Assembly (NCBI GenBank): GCA_003550305.1
Contig: QKYT01001063.1
Coordinates: 8,785 to 29,658 of the forward strand
Source of the DNA: Glomus cerebriforme
Taxonomy: Eukaryota; Glomeromycota; Glomeromycetes; Glomerales; Glomeraceae
DNA length: 20,874 bases
Direction: 5' to 3'
In this document: one piece after another, positions 1-9,544 of the stretch
How positions within the stretch are numbered: position 1 is the first letter of the stretch
Layout of the letters: each line of letters starts with the position of its first letter
Position numbers and translations under genes: made by a program
The notes under the pieces: generated by a model
What the model saw: the letters and a program-made list of their open reading frames with translations, nothing else
What the model was told of the DNA's origin: nothing
The model's database searches: none

Positions 1-230
1 TGATATTACAAAATATTAAAAATTTGAAATATGATAGAGATATTACAGAAATGTTTTATTCATATGTTATTGATATTACAAAAATATTTACAAATTTACT
101 AATTTAAATTTGAAATCTAGCATATGTTAGAGATATTACAAAAATATGTTATTCATATGTNATTAATATTANATTTATNCAAATATGTTNAATATANGAA
201 TGCTATNTATCAGTGATATGGCTAACATAT
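1..230. repeat. Diverged tandem repeat, period about 93 bp, with ambiguous bases
   Basis: A block starting AGAGATATTAC at position 36 recurs at 129 and is followed in both copies by a TTATTCATATGT segment and a run of TTA/ATT words. The second copy contains several N bases (161-197), so the sequence here is poor. No open frame is visible. The repeat touches the truncated end of the transposase relic that follows, and it may be the boundary at which that element was cut. Confidence 0.55.
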
Positions 231-244
231 TTATGAAAATTGGA

Positions 245-1113
245 GGTTTCTGTAAAGATAATGGATAACAAGTAGTTTAAAGGTAGAAAAGTTTCTTCAG
301 TTTCCAACCACCAGTCGCATTTGAATGGTTCTCCAAATATCCTTTTATTATTTTCTTTTTTCAAAGTTCCTTTATATACGAAATTGTCAGCAGCTTCTGA
401 ATGCTGTAAAAGGGCCTGAATTGCCCAAAAAATTGGGCGATAATAAAGTTTAAAATTGATTCCATTGTAAGTTGTGATAACTTTTTCTTTAAATTTATAG
501 AAGGCGAATTTATTTGATTAAGATAATCTTTGCCACTTTTTGTAGATTTTGGTAATGGAAACTCCTTCAAGTTACTGTACATGTTGAAGAATTTGATTAT
601 GCTATTACCAATTTTGTTAGAAATATTACCCTTTATTATTAACTCTATAAAGTTACGATATGCATCGTTTGGCTATTCCGCTATATGTTCTGATTTACTT
701 TTCCCTTCGATAATATCCAAAACATTATTAAAAGATGCTCCTTAAAGATCTTTAGGTTCGAATTCATTATCTTTAAAGGTTAAGTCTATTTCCATCACTT
801 CAATATTTTCTTTAATGATCTCTTCACTCTCTGATTCAATTTGATTTTGCAGGTTATACTGTGACTCACTTTCATGATTTTTATTTGTTATCATATCAAC
901 CTATGATACAGGTTTTTCTGCAGACGTAGATGATATTGATGTTAACATTGAAATTGGCAAACTCCATAAGTTTGCATTATGATCAGAACTTTGTATTGAT
1001 TGCTACGTTTAGAAAAAAGATATTTTACTATGATGCATAGCATTAGCATATCGTGTTAATCTACTGAGATTTGAAAAAACTTGATTACAAATTCTGTAAT
1101 GAAATTCAGACAT
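245..1113 (-). pseudogene. Decayed KDZ/Plavaka-like transposase, N-terminal part
   Basis: On the minus strand one frame can be followed from an ATG at 1113 to about 440. It opens with a broken C2H2 zinc finger: the first Cys is now Tyr (FHYRICNQVF) and the first His is Tyr (LTRYANAMHH). Then come an acidic linker and a block (PNDAYRNF, IIKFFN, FPLPKSTKSG) of the type I know from the N-terminus of Kyakuja-Dileera-Zisupton/Plavaka transposases. A frameshift near 440-455 moves the match to another frame, where LYYRPIFWAIQALL, GEPFKCDWW and LNYLLSII are read. In-frame stops lie at 1009-1011, 1003-1005, 901-903, 742-744 and 673-675. The catalytic domain is absent because similarity ends near 245. 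It cannot make a working transposase. The family name rests on recalled motifs; that it is a dead multi-stop gene is seen directly. Confidence 0.72.
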
Positions 1114-1177
1114 TGTTAGTTTGAAATGCAATTGACTAATAATACAGAATTTGTTTTTATGATTTTTTATACCTTTA

Positions 1178-1430
1178 ATTTAATTCGATAATGTATTTAA
1201 TTCGATGATATTCTTAGATTTTAATTATCATCATCAGGTAATTGTCTAATTTAATTCAATGATATTTTTAACTTTAATTATTATTTTTAGATGATTGACT
1301 AATCTTAATTTAATAATTTTTAACTTAAATTGATGACTTTTCTTAACTATTAAACATTTTCATCAGATGATTAATTAATTTAATTTGATAATTTCTTTAA
1401 TTTAATTTGATGATTTTTTTAGCTTTTCAG
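1178..1430. repeat. Degenerate tandem repeat, unit about 53 bp
   Basis: Units begin TAATTTAATTCGATGAT or close variants and end in an ATGATT or GTAATTGTC-like segment. About four to five copies can be followed. The repeat lies in the roughly 520-bp gap between two divergently oriented dead genes (starts at 1113 minus and 1637 plus), where a shared promoter would be expected. Confidence 0.5.
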
Positions 1431-1636
1431 TTAATTATATCAGTTTTGGACTTATGATTTAATAATTATCAACTGAATAACGTAATATTTTAACTTTTAA
1501 AAAAATATTTAAACCATGAAATTTTCTTTATTTTCTTTAAACATTTCTTTACTTATTTTCAAATATTAAATATTTTCCTTTAACCATTACATTACATTTT
1601 CTTTTTTTTTTCTTTATTTACTTCACCGATTTTATC

Positions 1637-3357
1637 ATGCCATTAGGTAAAAAACAAAAAACTNTGCCTGAACCTCAATCAGCTGAAATAGCGCAATTAC
1701 ATAAAAGGGCCACTCAAAATAAGTTTTCGCTAATGTTATCTCATAGTAAGTAATCAAAAGATTTGATACGATAATGTATATATATGATATTTAATATTTT
1801 TATTTTTCTATATTTTAAGCAGAATTAACTGATGATGCAGAAAAGAATCAAGGAAATCTGCGTAAAAAATCAGTCGAACCAATTCTTGAAGATGAGGATG
1901 TTCTGAGAACTTCGCATGTAAAATCATCCAAACAAATACCCATAGACTTAGAAAATCATACTCAGCATATTCCGTGTAGAAAATCATCTGACCAATTATC
2001 CATAAAAGTTAAAGACATAGAAAAGGATTATTAGAATATTTTGCGTAAAAAATCAGTCGACCTAATACCTATGGACTTAGATAAAGCCGATGATTCTTAT
2101 ATTAAAGTGGAACATAATCGATGTGAATCTGTGATTACTAATATGTTAATTTTGTTACAAGGATAAAGTAAAAACATGCCTAAGGCTTATCTTACTAAAG
2201 AAGAATTCAATTATATAATGAAACTAATTGATGAAAAAATTGCCACATTATACAAACTGTAATTATTCATAAGCGAGCAACAACAAGATAATACCAAATC
2301 ACTTAAAAGGCTTATGGCGCTTGATGAGCTTTCTGAAGATTTTTGGAACGTAAGTTATTCAGTTAACACATTTAGTAGTTCTATTATGATCTCTACTAAA
2401 GACATTTACATTATTTTGTGGTGTGCATACAAAGAGGTAGTTAAGAAACTGCTACCTACTATTTTATTCCCTTCATCTAGAGAATTTCATAAAGAATTAG
2501 AAGCTTTTTTTTCTGAACACACTGAGCATTTTATAGAAAATATAGGCAGAAATAGCTGGATTTTAATATTTGAAGAAAAGTTATTGCATAAAGTAAGTTG
2601 AAATATTCTTTGAATATTTTCAAAAATCCTGACATGTATTTGATTTATTTTGTATTTTTAGGTTAAACAAAAATGTCACAATAAATGAAATGACATCGCA
2701 GCAAGCATCCGTCATGCAATGTTTATTATTTTTGGTGAACGGTTAGAATACATCAATAACAATGCATCTGCTATTAGGATCGCCAATTGGAAGTCAAGCA
2801 AAAAAACTCAAGCCACTTATGCAGAGATTTTTTCTAATAATGAATTGCTTATGGATATTGTGAATCTTATTTTCAAAGAGTATAAATGCAAGGATCTTCC
2901 AGCGATGTACTGTGCTTATACTCTATCCATTTGCAATATTTTGTTGAATTCTAAAAGTTCTGGGATAAAATATAATGATAAATCAGTAGTAAAGCGTGTA
3001 AATGCCTTTTTGGTAAATATATTACAGTATTTCATATTTGTTTATATTTATATACATTTAAATAAATTTATTTACTAAACAAAATGCCTACAAAAATCAC
3101 ACTCTTATCATGCAAGAAATCATGGAACAGATAGCTGAAGAAGAAGAAGCCAAAGCCATTACTGCATATAACAGAAAATGAAATGAACCGTTATCACAAA
3201 CTGAAGGAAGTGAAGCAACAATGAACGATGATGATTATGACACTATGGTAAGTTATTTGAAATATCATTTATTAATAATACATTTGCTGAACTTCGAATT
3301 TACAAATATCACATAATATTTTAGATCGCTAATTTGAATAGGAACTTTTTAAATTAA
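1637..3357 (+). pseudogene. Multi-exon gene of unknown function, inactivated by stops
   Basis: I do not recognise the family. Exons that keep frame across clean introns are 1637-1745, 1823-2592, 2662-3012, about 3077-3247 and 3325-3357, giving roughly 476 codons. Introns at 1746-1822, 2593-2661 and 3248-3324 are GT-AG and start GTAAGT. The intron from 3013 has a donor (GTAAAT) but its expected acceptor reads TTTACTAAA, with no AG. In-frame stops are TAG 2032, TAA 2164, TAA 2260, TGA 2686 and TGA 3179; all five could come from a Gln or Arg codon by one C-to-T change. The first third carries a degenerate repeated segment (NLRKKSVEP, CRKSSDQLS, ILRKKSVDL). The middle is aromatic-rich (ILWCAYKE, FFSEHTEHF) and the end is acidic (EQIAEEEEA, NDDDYDT). 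An N lies in codon 10. It is head-to-head with the transposase relic, so it may be a second gene of the same element or a captured gene. Confidence 0.65.
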
Positions 3358-4089
3358 AAGAACTTAGAAAAGTTTTAATACTAAGTTTTAATACTGCTAA
3401 AAATATTTTATTACAAATGTATCATAAAATTTTCACAAAATAAAAAATATTTAGTTTTAAATATAATTTTATTAAAATAATAATAATAAACAGAAATATA
3501 GTAAAAATTTACAAATGAAGTTATTTCGAAGATTTGCTTTGTAAAATTCTGCACAGATTTTTAATACTTAAATAATCTGTGCAGAAATCATAAATTTTTT
3601 TTTTCAAAGTTTGATGATATGTTTAAAGATCTGTACAGGATTATCATATTGCAGACCTGCGCAAATCTGCAGACCAAAAAATTTGGTGATATTAGAGATT
3701 TTATTACTTATTATATATAAAAAATTGATCTAAAATATATTTTGCAAATAAAAAAATATAATTACTTAGGATATGACTATATGGGAGGCTAATTATATAT
3801 TTGAAATTTTTTTTATTATATTTAATTTATTTAATAGAAAATATTTAGTTGTAAAATTTTATAATACTAGAATTTTTATAATATTTTCTATACCAATTAT
3901 TTTAGCTATAATAATCTATTAGTTATATATGATAATAGTACTTTTTTTTCTAAAATACTTTGAATAATTAAACTAATTTAAAAAACTAAAGTTAATTAAT
4001 AGATATATATTTTTTATTTTTTTTATATTTTTTTATAATTGATATTTTTTTTTGTTAAAATAGAAAAATTCAAATAAAATAATTTAATA
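3358..4089. other. A+T-rich intergenic DNA with a GC-containing inverted-repeat cluster
   Basis: No gene is seen. The distinctive part is 3547-3586, where TTCTGCACAGATT (3547-3559) pairs perfectly with AATCTGTGCAGAA (3574-3586) around a 14-base loop. Related words follow at 3630-3680 (GATCTGTACAG, GCAGACCTGCGCAAATC, CTGCAGACC). The rest is A/T homopolymer and simple sequence. Confidence 0.6.
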
Positions 4090-4500
4090 ATTTAATAAGG
4101 GTAAATCTAGATCTAGCATGGGGGTGAGACATTTATACATTGCCGAAAATTTTTCTAATTCGGTAATTCCGGCTGAAATTAAGAAAATAACCTTTTTTGA
4201 AAGGCTCATGTAACCTAAATTTCAATTTTGAAGAGAAATAAAATTGCCTTTTTTGGGTTGTATAACGTTATCCAAGTGCCCAAAATAGAAATTCTGGCCA
4301 GAATTAAAAATTTTGGCCAAAATTAAGGAATATGACACTTAACATGTGACAAATAGGATTTCACATCTCGAAAAAATTCTAAGTTCCTAGAATAAATAGT
4401 AAAAATGAAAGTCGGAGGGTGTGATACAGGGGGTGACAAATTGAAGGCGATGAATAATGATATCACACTCTTGCGAGATATACATTTGCCCATTTAATAA
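4090..4500. mobile_element. Non-autonomous Mutator-like MITE with 9-bp target duplication
   Basis: The element occupies 4099-4491 (393 bp). Its ends are inverted repeats of about 46 bp: the left reads GGGTAAATCTAGATC and the reverse complement of the right reads GGGCAAATGTATATC. Both arms finish ACATTGCC or TCATCGCC at the inner edge. Immediately outside are identical 9-mers ATTTAATAA at 4090-4098 and 4492-4500. Terminal GGG plus a 9-bp duplication is typical of Mutator-like elements. It has no coding capacity. The body holds two adjacent perfect 16-bp palindromes, AATTCTGGCCAGAATT (4290-4305) and AATTTTGGCCAAAATT (4309-4324). The duplication is A+T-only, but nine of nine matching bases exactly at the arm ends is hard to dismiss. 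Confidence 0.75.
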
Positions 4501-4529
4501 TAATATTATTGTTTTTATTATTTATAATT

Positions 4530-4660
4530 TTATAAATTTAATTTTAATTTTGGAAATTGCTAAACATTGTCTAGGTGATTGTCACCTGGACGATTGTCAC
4601 TTGGGTCTTTAATCACATGGTAAATTTAATATTTTTGATTGGCTACATGATCACGTCATA
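4530..4660 (+). repeat. Dispersed repeat 'B', copy 1 (partner inverted at 6245-6375)
   Basis: The core GGAAATTGCTAAACATTG is followed by a small hairpin, AGGTGATTGTCACCT, and a second GATTGTCACTTGGGT. A diverged copy lies in reverse orientation at about 6245-6375. The two copies face inward and enclose about 1.6 kb. No convincing target duplication was found, because the flanks are A/T simple sequence. Confidence 0.5.
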
Positions 4661-4689
4661 TTTATTTATATATTATTGAATTTTGTTTT

Positions 4690-5460
4690 CAGTATAGATT
4701 CATTTTCTCAGTTCTTTTTTTCTTTTATTTTTATTTCTAACTTATATTCTTACACTTTATTTCTTACTACAATTAAAGTTTAGTTGTTTTTCACTTTACA
4801 TTTTATTTCTTATTCTTTTTTTTTATTTTTTATTTTATTTGTTTTTATTGTTTCTATTTCATATTTCATTTTTCATTTTTCACTAATTTTATTTTATTTT
4901 TTTTTAGATCTTTTTGTTCTTTCAGTTTTACAATTAATAAAGGTATGTTTTTTATTTTTTATTTATTTTTTTTTTATTGTTTCTATTTTATATTTCATTT
5001 CTTACTAACTTCATTTTTTTTTACTTTATAGTTTTATTTTTACTTGGCTTCCTATCATTATCTTTTGCTACTTAACCTTCATTTTTTTATTTTTTGTCTC
5101 TCATCATTTTTCACCTCTATTACTTCTTATTATTCCATCCTTTTTATCTTCCATTATTTTCTATTACATCTTTTCATTTTCTATTATTTCTTTTTCTTTC
5201 CATTTACTTCCCATCACTGCTTTTCGTCTTTCATCATTCCTCTTTGTTTTTCATCACTCCTTTTTGTCTTCCATTATTTCTCTTTATCTTCCATTACTCC
5301 TTTTCACTTCTTTTCATCTGCCATTACTTCTCATTACTTCTTTTTACTCTCTTTCATCTACTATTATTTTCTATTACTCCATTGTTATTTTATTTTTTTA
5401 TTAGCATCTTTCTTCTTAATCATTATAATTTACTTATCTTTTTTATTTGTATCACTTTAT
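4690..5460 (+). repeat. Pyrimidine-rich tract with degenerate short repeats
   Basis: About 770 bases are almost purine-free on the plus strand apart from isolated A. Words such as TTCCATTA, CATTACTTC and CATCACTCCTTTT recur every 15-30 bases. A longer unit containing ATTGTTTCTATTT plus CATATTTCATTT appears near 4847 and again near 4977. Two overlapping long open frames here encode only Phe, Leu, Ser, Tyr, His and Ile. They follow from composition and are not genes. Confidence 0.7.
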
Positions 5461-5625
5461 TAAAAATAAATAAAATTGTAAATGTGTGACTTTTAAATTT
5501 TAAAAAATTTCATTAGATAATATTATTTTAAGAAAAAAGTAATTTATCACCATGGATCTTTTATTTCCCCTTTTTTTTTCTTTTTTTTTTCTAAATTTAT
5601 TCTAATTTATCTTAAATTATGCAAG

Positions 5626-5799
5626 AATAATCCATTGTATATTAAAAATTTTAGTGCATTTCATCCTGATTTAAAATATCATTATATTGCTCATATATCT
5701 TGTGATGTTATCGACGAAAGAGGTTTGTAAATATTTGGAAGAAAAATATTTTAAATGTGTTCTAATTAATACATATTTTTAGTTGGAGCTACTGCGATG
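5626..5799 (+). pseudogene. Truncated TRAPPC2L-like (sedlin-fold) gene fragment
   Basis: An exon from 5626 to 5722 reads NNPLYIKNF, then FHPDLKYHYIAHISCDVIDE. This follows the order and spacing of the early part of TRAPPC2L, a small sedlin-fold relative of TRAPP tethering-complex subunits that act in ER-Golgi vesicle transport. A 60-bp GT-AG intron (5723-5782, donor GTTTGT) follows. A second exon begins VGATAM (5783-5799), which would lead into the rest of the roughly 140-residue protein. Instead it runs into a dispersed repeat at about 5800. The acceptor before the first exon is TTATGCAAG. No first exon encoding the N-terminal strand is evident upstream and no continuation is seen downstream. 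Both visible exons are open and in phase, so the break may be recent. The name comes from motif recall. Confidence 0.62.
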
Positions 5800-6155
5800 T
5801 ATCACCACTCACGTGACTTATATTATATAATAATTTGTCACTCTTTGCGTCATACCGTAGTTTTCCATTTTTACTATTTATTCTAGGGACTTAGAATTTT
5901 TTCGATATGATAAATACTATTTATCACATGTTATTTATCACATGTTTAATTTTGCCTAAATTTTATAATGCTGGCCAAAATATCCTTATTTGGATCTTAA
6001 GTAACGTTATATAATTCAAAAAAGGCAATTTTGTTTCTCTCGAAAATTGAAATTTTGGATTGTGTAATATTACCTAAAAAGGCAATTTCATTACAGATCA
6101 TTTAATTCTGGCCAGAATTATGAATCACATGACACTGGCGATGCATCGCCATGAT
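5794..6155 (-). repeat. Diverged inverted copy of the 4.1-kb MITE family
   Basis: Read on the minus strand, this region follows the body of the 4099-4491 element. Shared blocks are AATTCTGGCCAGAATT, AAATTTCAATTTT, AAAATTGCCTTTTTT, TATAACGTTA, TCGAAAAAATTCTAAGT and CCTAGAATAAATAGTAAAAA. The two ends are themselves imperfect inverted repeats (GCGATGTATCACCA at 5794 against GCGATGCATCGCCA near 6150). GGCGATGCATCGCC is also a perfect 14-bp palindrome. No target duplication was found. It ends the TRAPPC2L-like fragment. Confidence 0.65.
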
Positions 6156-6244
6156 GATAAATTACAAAATCCTTATTTTAAATAAATATATTTGCAAAAA
6201 AAATTTTTTTTTTAAATTTTTTGTGATAAAATTTAAGTTTAGCT

Positions 6245-6375
6245 GATTAAAAATTAGCTAAGTTAAAAAAATTAGCCTATACATCATGTGACATATTTGA
6301 AAAAAAATCCAGGTGATAATCATCCAGATGATATTTAGCAATTCCTTTAATTTTTAATAAAATTTTAATATAATT
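6245..6375 (-). repeat. Dispersed repeat 'B', copy 2 (inverted)
   Basis: In reverse complement it reads GGAATTGCTAAATATCATC, then GGATGATTATCACCTGGAT, paralleling the copy at 4530-4660. Its outer side is A/T-rich sequence with several TTTAAT words, as in the other copy. Confidence 0.48.
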
Positions 6376-7370
6376 AAATTTGTAAAATTTTGATCTAAAT
6401 TAAATATTAATAAATAAATTACATTATTAATTTAATTATAAATTTAATCAGTATTAATATATAAAATAAATAAAATTATATCTTAAACTAATTATAAATC
6501 TGATTAGTATTAACTATTAATATATAATAATTTTTAATTAATAATATAAATTTAGTCAAAATTAAAATTATAAATTATAACTATTAGGATATTAAAGGAT
6601 ACATATCAGTAATAACTAATATATATATTATTATTTATTAATATTTATCAGATATCTAATATATCTATGATAAATAACTGATATTATACTATCAATAGTT
6701 ATATAAAATGTATACAATATCTATAATATATATTTCTGATTTTCTATATTCTTTAGTATAGAATTTATATATTATAATATTTCAAATTATAAAATATTTT
6801 ACAATAAAAATGAAAAATTTGCCTGAGTATTTATTAAAAAAGAAAATTGACTTCTATATATTAATTAGTTATATTTATAGTTAATAAACAACTAATATAT
6901 TTATAATACTTATACAGTATTATTATTGCATGAAAAAAGATATATAATTATAAATATTTTAAGTTTTCTTAGCTAAAATTACTATATTTTACTAAGAATT
7001 CTTATAAACTTATTGTAAGCATTTTATGGCAGTAAGATAAATATATACAAAAAAATAAAAAACTTTTTAAATATTATTTTACTAATAGTTTAATAGTAAT
7101 GATATAACATAAAAATACTTAATAATATTTAATAATATCTAATGACATTTTAAAAATATTTTAATAGTAATAAATTTATATAAAATATATTAATAAAGGA
7201 AAATTTTAATGCTTACCCTGGTAAAAATCATCTTATTATGTAATAATAATAATAAGTCATATGATATTAAAAAATTTAAATTTACTAAAATATCCAATTA
7301 TTTAATTATTTATACAATAAAAAATAACTGATTAATAATATATAAAATATTTATTAATTGTAATGATTGA
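6376..7370. other. Extremely A+T-rich gap, no gene seen
   Basis: About 1 kb is almost entirely A and T, with dense stop codons in all frames. Words such as TTAATATATAA, ATAAATAACTGATATT and TAATAATATTTAATAATATC recur without a clear period. I see no exon-like island, RNA gene or clean inverted repeat. Confidence 0.6.
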
Positions 7371-7375
7371 ATAAA

Positions 7376-7640
7376 AACACTTTATTAATCTTAAAGAAAC
7401 ACTTTACTTAGTACCAAAATATCAAAAATATGTTCTGAAATTAAAATAAAATTCAAAAATTAGTATAATTATAAAAAGTATGTATAACTCTATTGAGATA
7501 GATATGAAAATTTGTATGTAAGTAGATTTGAACACTTTATCTAATCTCAAAAAGACTCTTAACTTATTATCAAAGTATCAAAAATATGCTCTGGAGTCAA
7601 AGATAGAAAATCTGAAAGTTATTATTTCATTTTAAAAGGT
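7376..7640. repeat. Diverged direct duplication, period about 155 bp
   Basis: AACACTTTATTAATCTTAAAG at 7376 recurs as AACACTTTATCTAATCTCAAA at 7531. The match continues through ACTTAGTACCAAAATATC against ACTTATTATCAAAGTATC and AAAAATATGTTCTG against AAAAATATGCTCTG. A third, weaker copy may start near 7690 (CTTATCATTCTAAAGTATAA at 7721). Confidence 0.5.
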
Positions 7641-8240
7641 TTCTAAAGCTAAAATATACATGAAAAAGTAGTAAAAAAGTTTTAGCAAATATTCTTAAAT
7701 AAAAAAAAAAGAACAAATTACTTATCATTCTAAAGTATAAAACTAAAATCCAGTTCAAAAGAAAGAAAAAAAGATTAAAATAAAAAAATAAACATGATGT
7801 TTACATACTAAAATGTGATACAAAATTAAAATCACCTGGGGTAAAATTTAAAATTAATTTATTATACTTACCAGCATAATTGATTTTTAAATTCTGTTTT
7901 ATTAATAATAATTTTGATTTTTGATTAATATTATTTTAAAATAATAGTGATGTTATATGAGAAGAAATCATGAGAGAAGGATGCAAATAAATAATGCTAC
8001 CTATGATTTACCTAATATAATAAAAAATTCGGCAAATAACTATTTGAACTATCATAAGTTACGCAATTAATATCGTTGCGATAAAAATTTACCAACATTA
8101 CTATAGACATTTGGTTTTTCTTCTTGCCAAATGTGGGCAAACTACTACAAGTATTGTAAATTAAAATCACTTTGAGACGATCGACAGATATCATCATGGT
8201 TATGTCATTGTATTTTACATCATAAAGTTCTTTGAAATCA

Positions 8241-8250
8241 TATAAAAATA
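8241..8250 (+). promoter_or_regulatory. Probable TATA box of the 133-residue protein gene
   Basis: TATAAAAATA lies 54 bp upstream of the ATG at 8295 and is followed by a locally GC-richer stretch (CCTCCCCG). Distance and sequence suit a fungal core promoter. Such words are common in A+T-rich DNA, so the support is positional. Confidence 0.38.
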
Positions 8251-8294
8251 CCTCCCCGATTTTTGGTTCATAGTTTTTAATTTTCCAAAAAGTT

Positions 8295-8838
8295 ATGGCA
8301 GAAAGTAAGTATAAATTAATATAATTTTTTTTTAAACGTTAAATGACCATGTGATTTTGATCTATTATATTATAGAGAAGCAACAAGAATTACCAACTCA
8401 TGGAGCGATTCGAGCTCATGATGGACATTTCTTAACTATCTTTAAAGATACAGATAATCCTTTATTAAAATTTCACTGGAATAAAGATGATCCGTTAAAT
8501 GAAAAACAACAACAAACTATCTTTCGGATTGGTCAAAATGGAGGGTTATTTTATGAAGAGAAGAGAGTTATGTGGAAATCTATGAACGGGGAGAAAAAAT
8601 ATTGGATCAAAGTTGAACAATTAGAAAATGAAGTATGTTTATTTCTAGATTCATCATATAAGAGAATTGTTTGAATCTTAAGAAAAATTTTTTATTATTG
8701 TAGTACGCGTTACGAGCTATTAACACTGAAAATAATAAAGAGGAAAAATATATTACCATTAATATTGAAGATTTGGAATTAAAAGATGAACCCGAAGCTG
8801 CTTCTGTCTTCACAATTCTTACCGCTAATAATAAATAA
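8295..8838 (+). CDS. 133-residue protein, possible beta-trefoil fold, function unknown
   Basis: Exons 8295-8304, 8376-8632 and 8704-8838 join in frame to 133 residues. Introns of 71 bp each begin GTAAGT and GTATGT and end in TAG. The first exon is only 10 bp (Met-Ala-Glu and one base). I recognise no named family. Internal periodicity is visible: residues 14-55 run AIRAHDGHFLTI to TIFRI, and residues 91-128 run ALRA through KYITI to EAASVFTIL. Between them is a block rich in aromatic residues (LFYEEKRVMW, KKYWIKVE). Three strand-rich blocks of about 40 residues, two closing on a Phe-centred strand, suggest a beta-trefoil or fascin-like fold; this is inference. There is no signal peptide or membrane segment, so it is probably cytosolic. 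It converges on the gene ending at 9545. The start is the only ATG that joins in phase to the conserved acceptor. Confidence 0.8.
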
Positions 8839-9544
8839 ATACAATAATTCTGCAATTTAATTTCGCATTAAATGGTCAGCATGGGTAACAAATAGAGAAA
8901 TTTTTGTAAAAATATGTTCATTTTAAAATTTTAATTTTAACATTACATGAATCCGATAATATTCTATCCTGTTTGGACAGAAAACATTAAAATCGATTAT
9001 ATGAAAAATATATATACTGTACTGTACATATAAAACCAATCGCTAATAGGGAAACGTTCAATAAAATATACGAAAAGAAATGATAGTACATTATATTTTT
9101 TTCCCTTTAGTATATAAACCAAAAAAAAAAAAAGGATTAGAAATTCGATTGTTCATTAAACATTATTATTATTAAAAAGTTTCGCAGTGACTATAATATT
9201 GCGCCATAAATTCCTTTCTATTTCGGGTATATTTATAATATGTTAAAGTTCAAATACTTACATTAAAAACATATATAAAATAATAAAACATATATATACA
9301 GTTTATATACAGTATATTAAAAGTATCCAGAATTTTTTTGCATCTAGCAAAAAAGGCATAGTATAGCCCCTATTATATACAATTTTATTTACAAAAATTT
9401 TTTTTTTTTTGTTTGAAAAAAAAATATTACATGATTTCTACCCTAAATTACAATTTGCCCGATTATTATGATTATTATAATTATTTATAAATATATTACA
9501 CATCTCCTCAGCTGCCATCTCCATGCAAGTTATAAAGTACTTTT
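8839..9544. other. Gap between convergent genes (both 3' ends)
   Basis: About 700 bp holds the presumed 3' untranslated regions of the convergent genes at 8295-8838 and 9545-11861. AATAAAA-type words on the plus strand (near 9060) and TTTATT on it (AATAAA on minus, near 9386) could serve as polyadenylation signals. Poly-A and poly-T runs are present. No other gene is seen. Confidence 0.5.

Noticed and set aside
530..745. 71-codon plus-strand frame
   Set aside because: Antisense to the transposase relic, whose motifs and zinc finger lie on the minus strand.
5044..5489. Two overlapping long plus-strand open frames (139 and 131 codons)
   Set aside because: They consist almost only of Phe, Leu, Ser, Tyr, His and Ile because the DNA is a C/T-rich tract. 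Both frames are open for compositional reasons, not coding.
4099..6155. A single 2-kb transposon with the 4.1-kb and 5.8-kb copies as its terminal repeats
   Set aside because: The left copy has its own inverted ends and 9-bp duplication, so it is an independent element. The right copy is a diverged relative with no shared flank.
8012..8197. 61-codon minus-strand frame upstream of the 133-residue gene
   Set aside because: Short, no recognised motif, and it overlaps the likely promoter region. Composition alone could keep it open.
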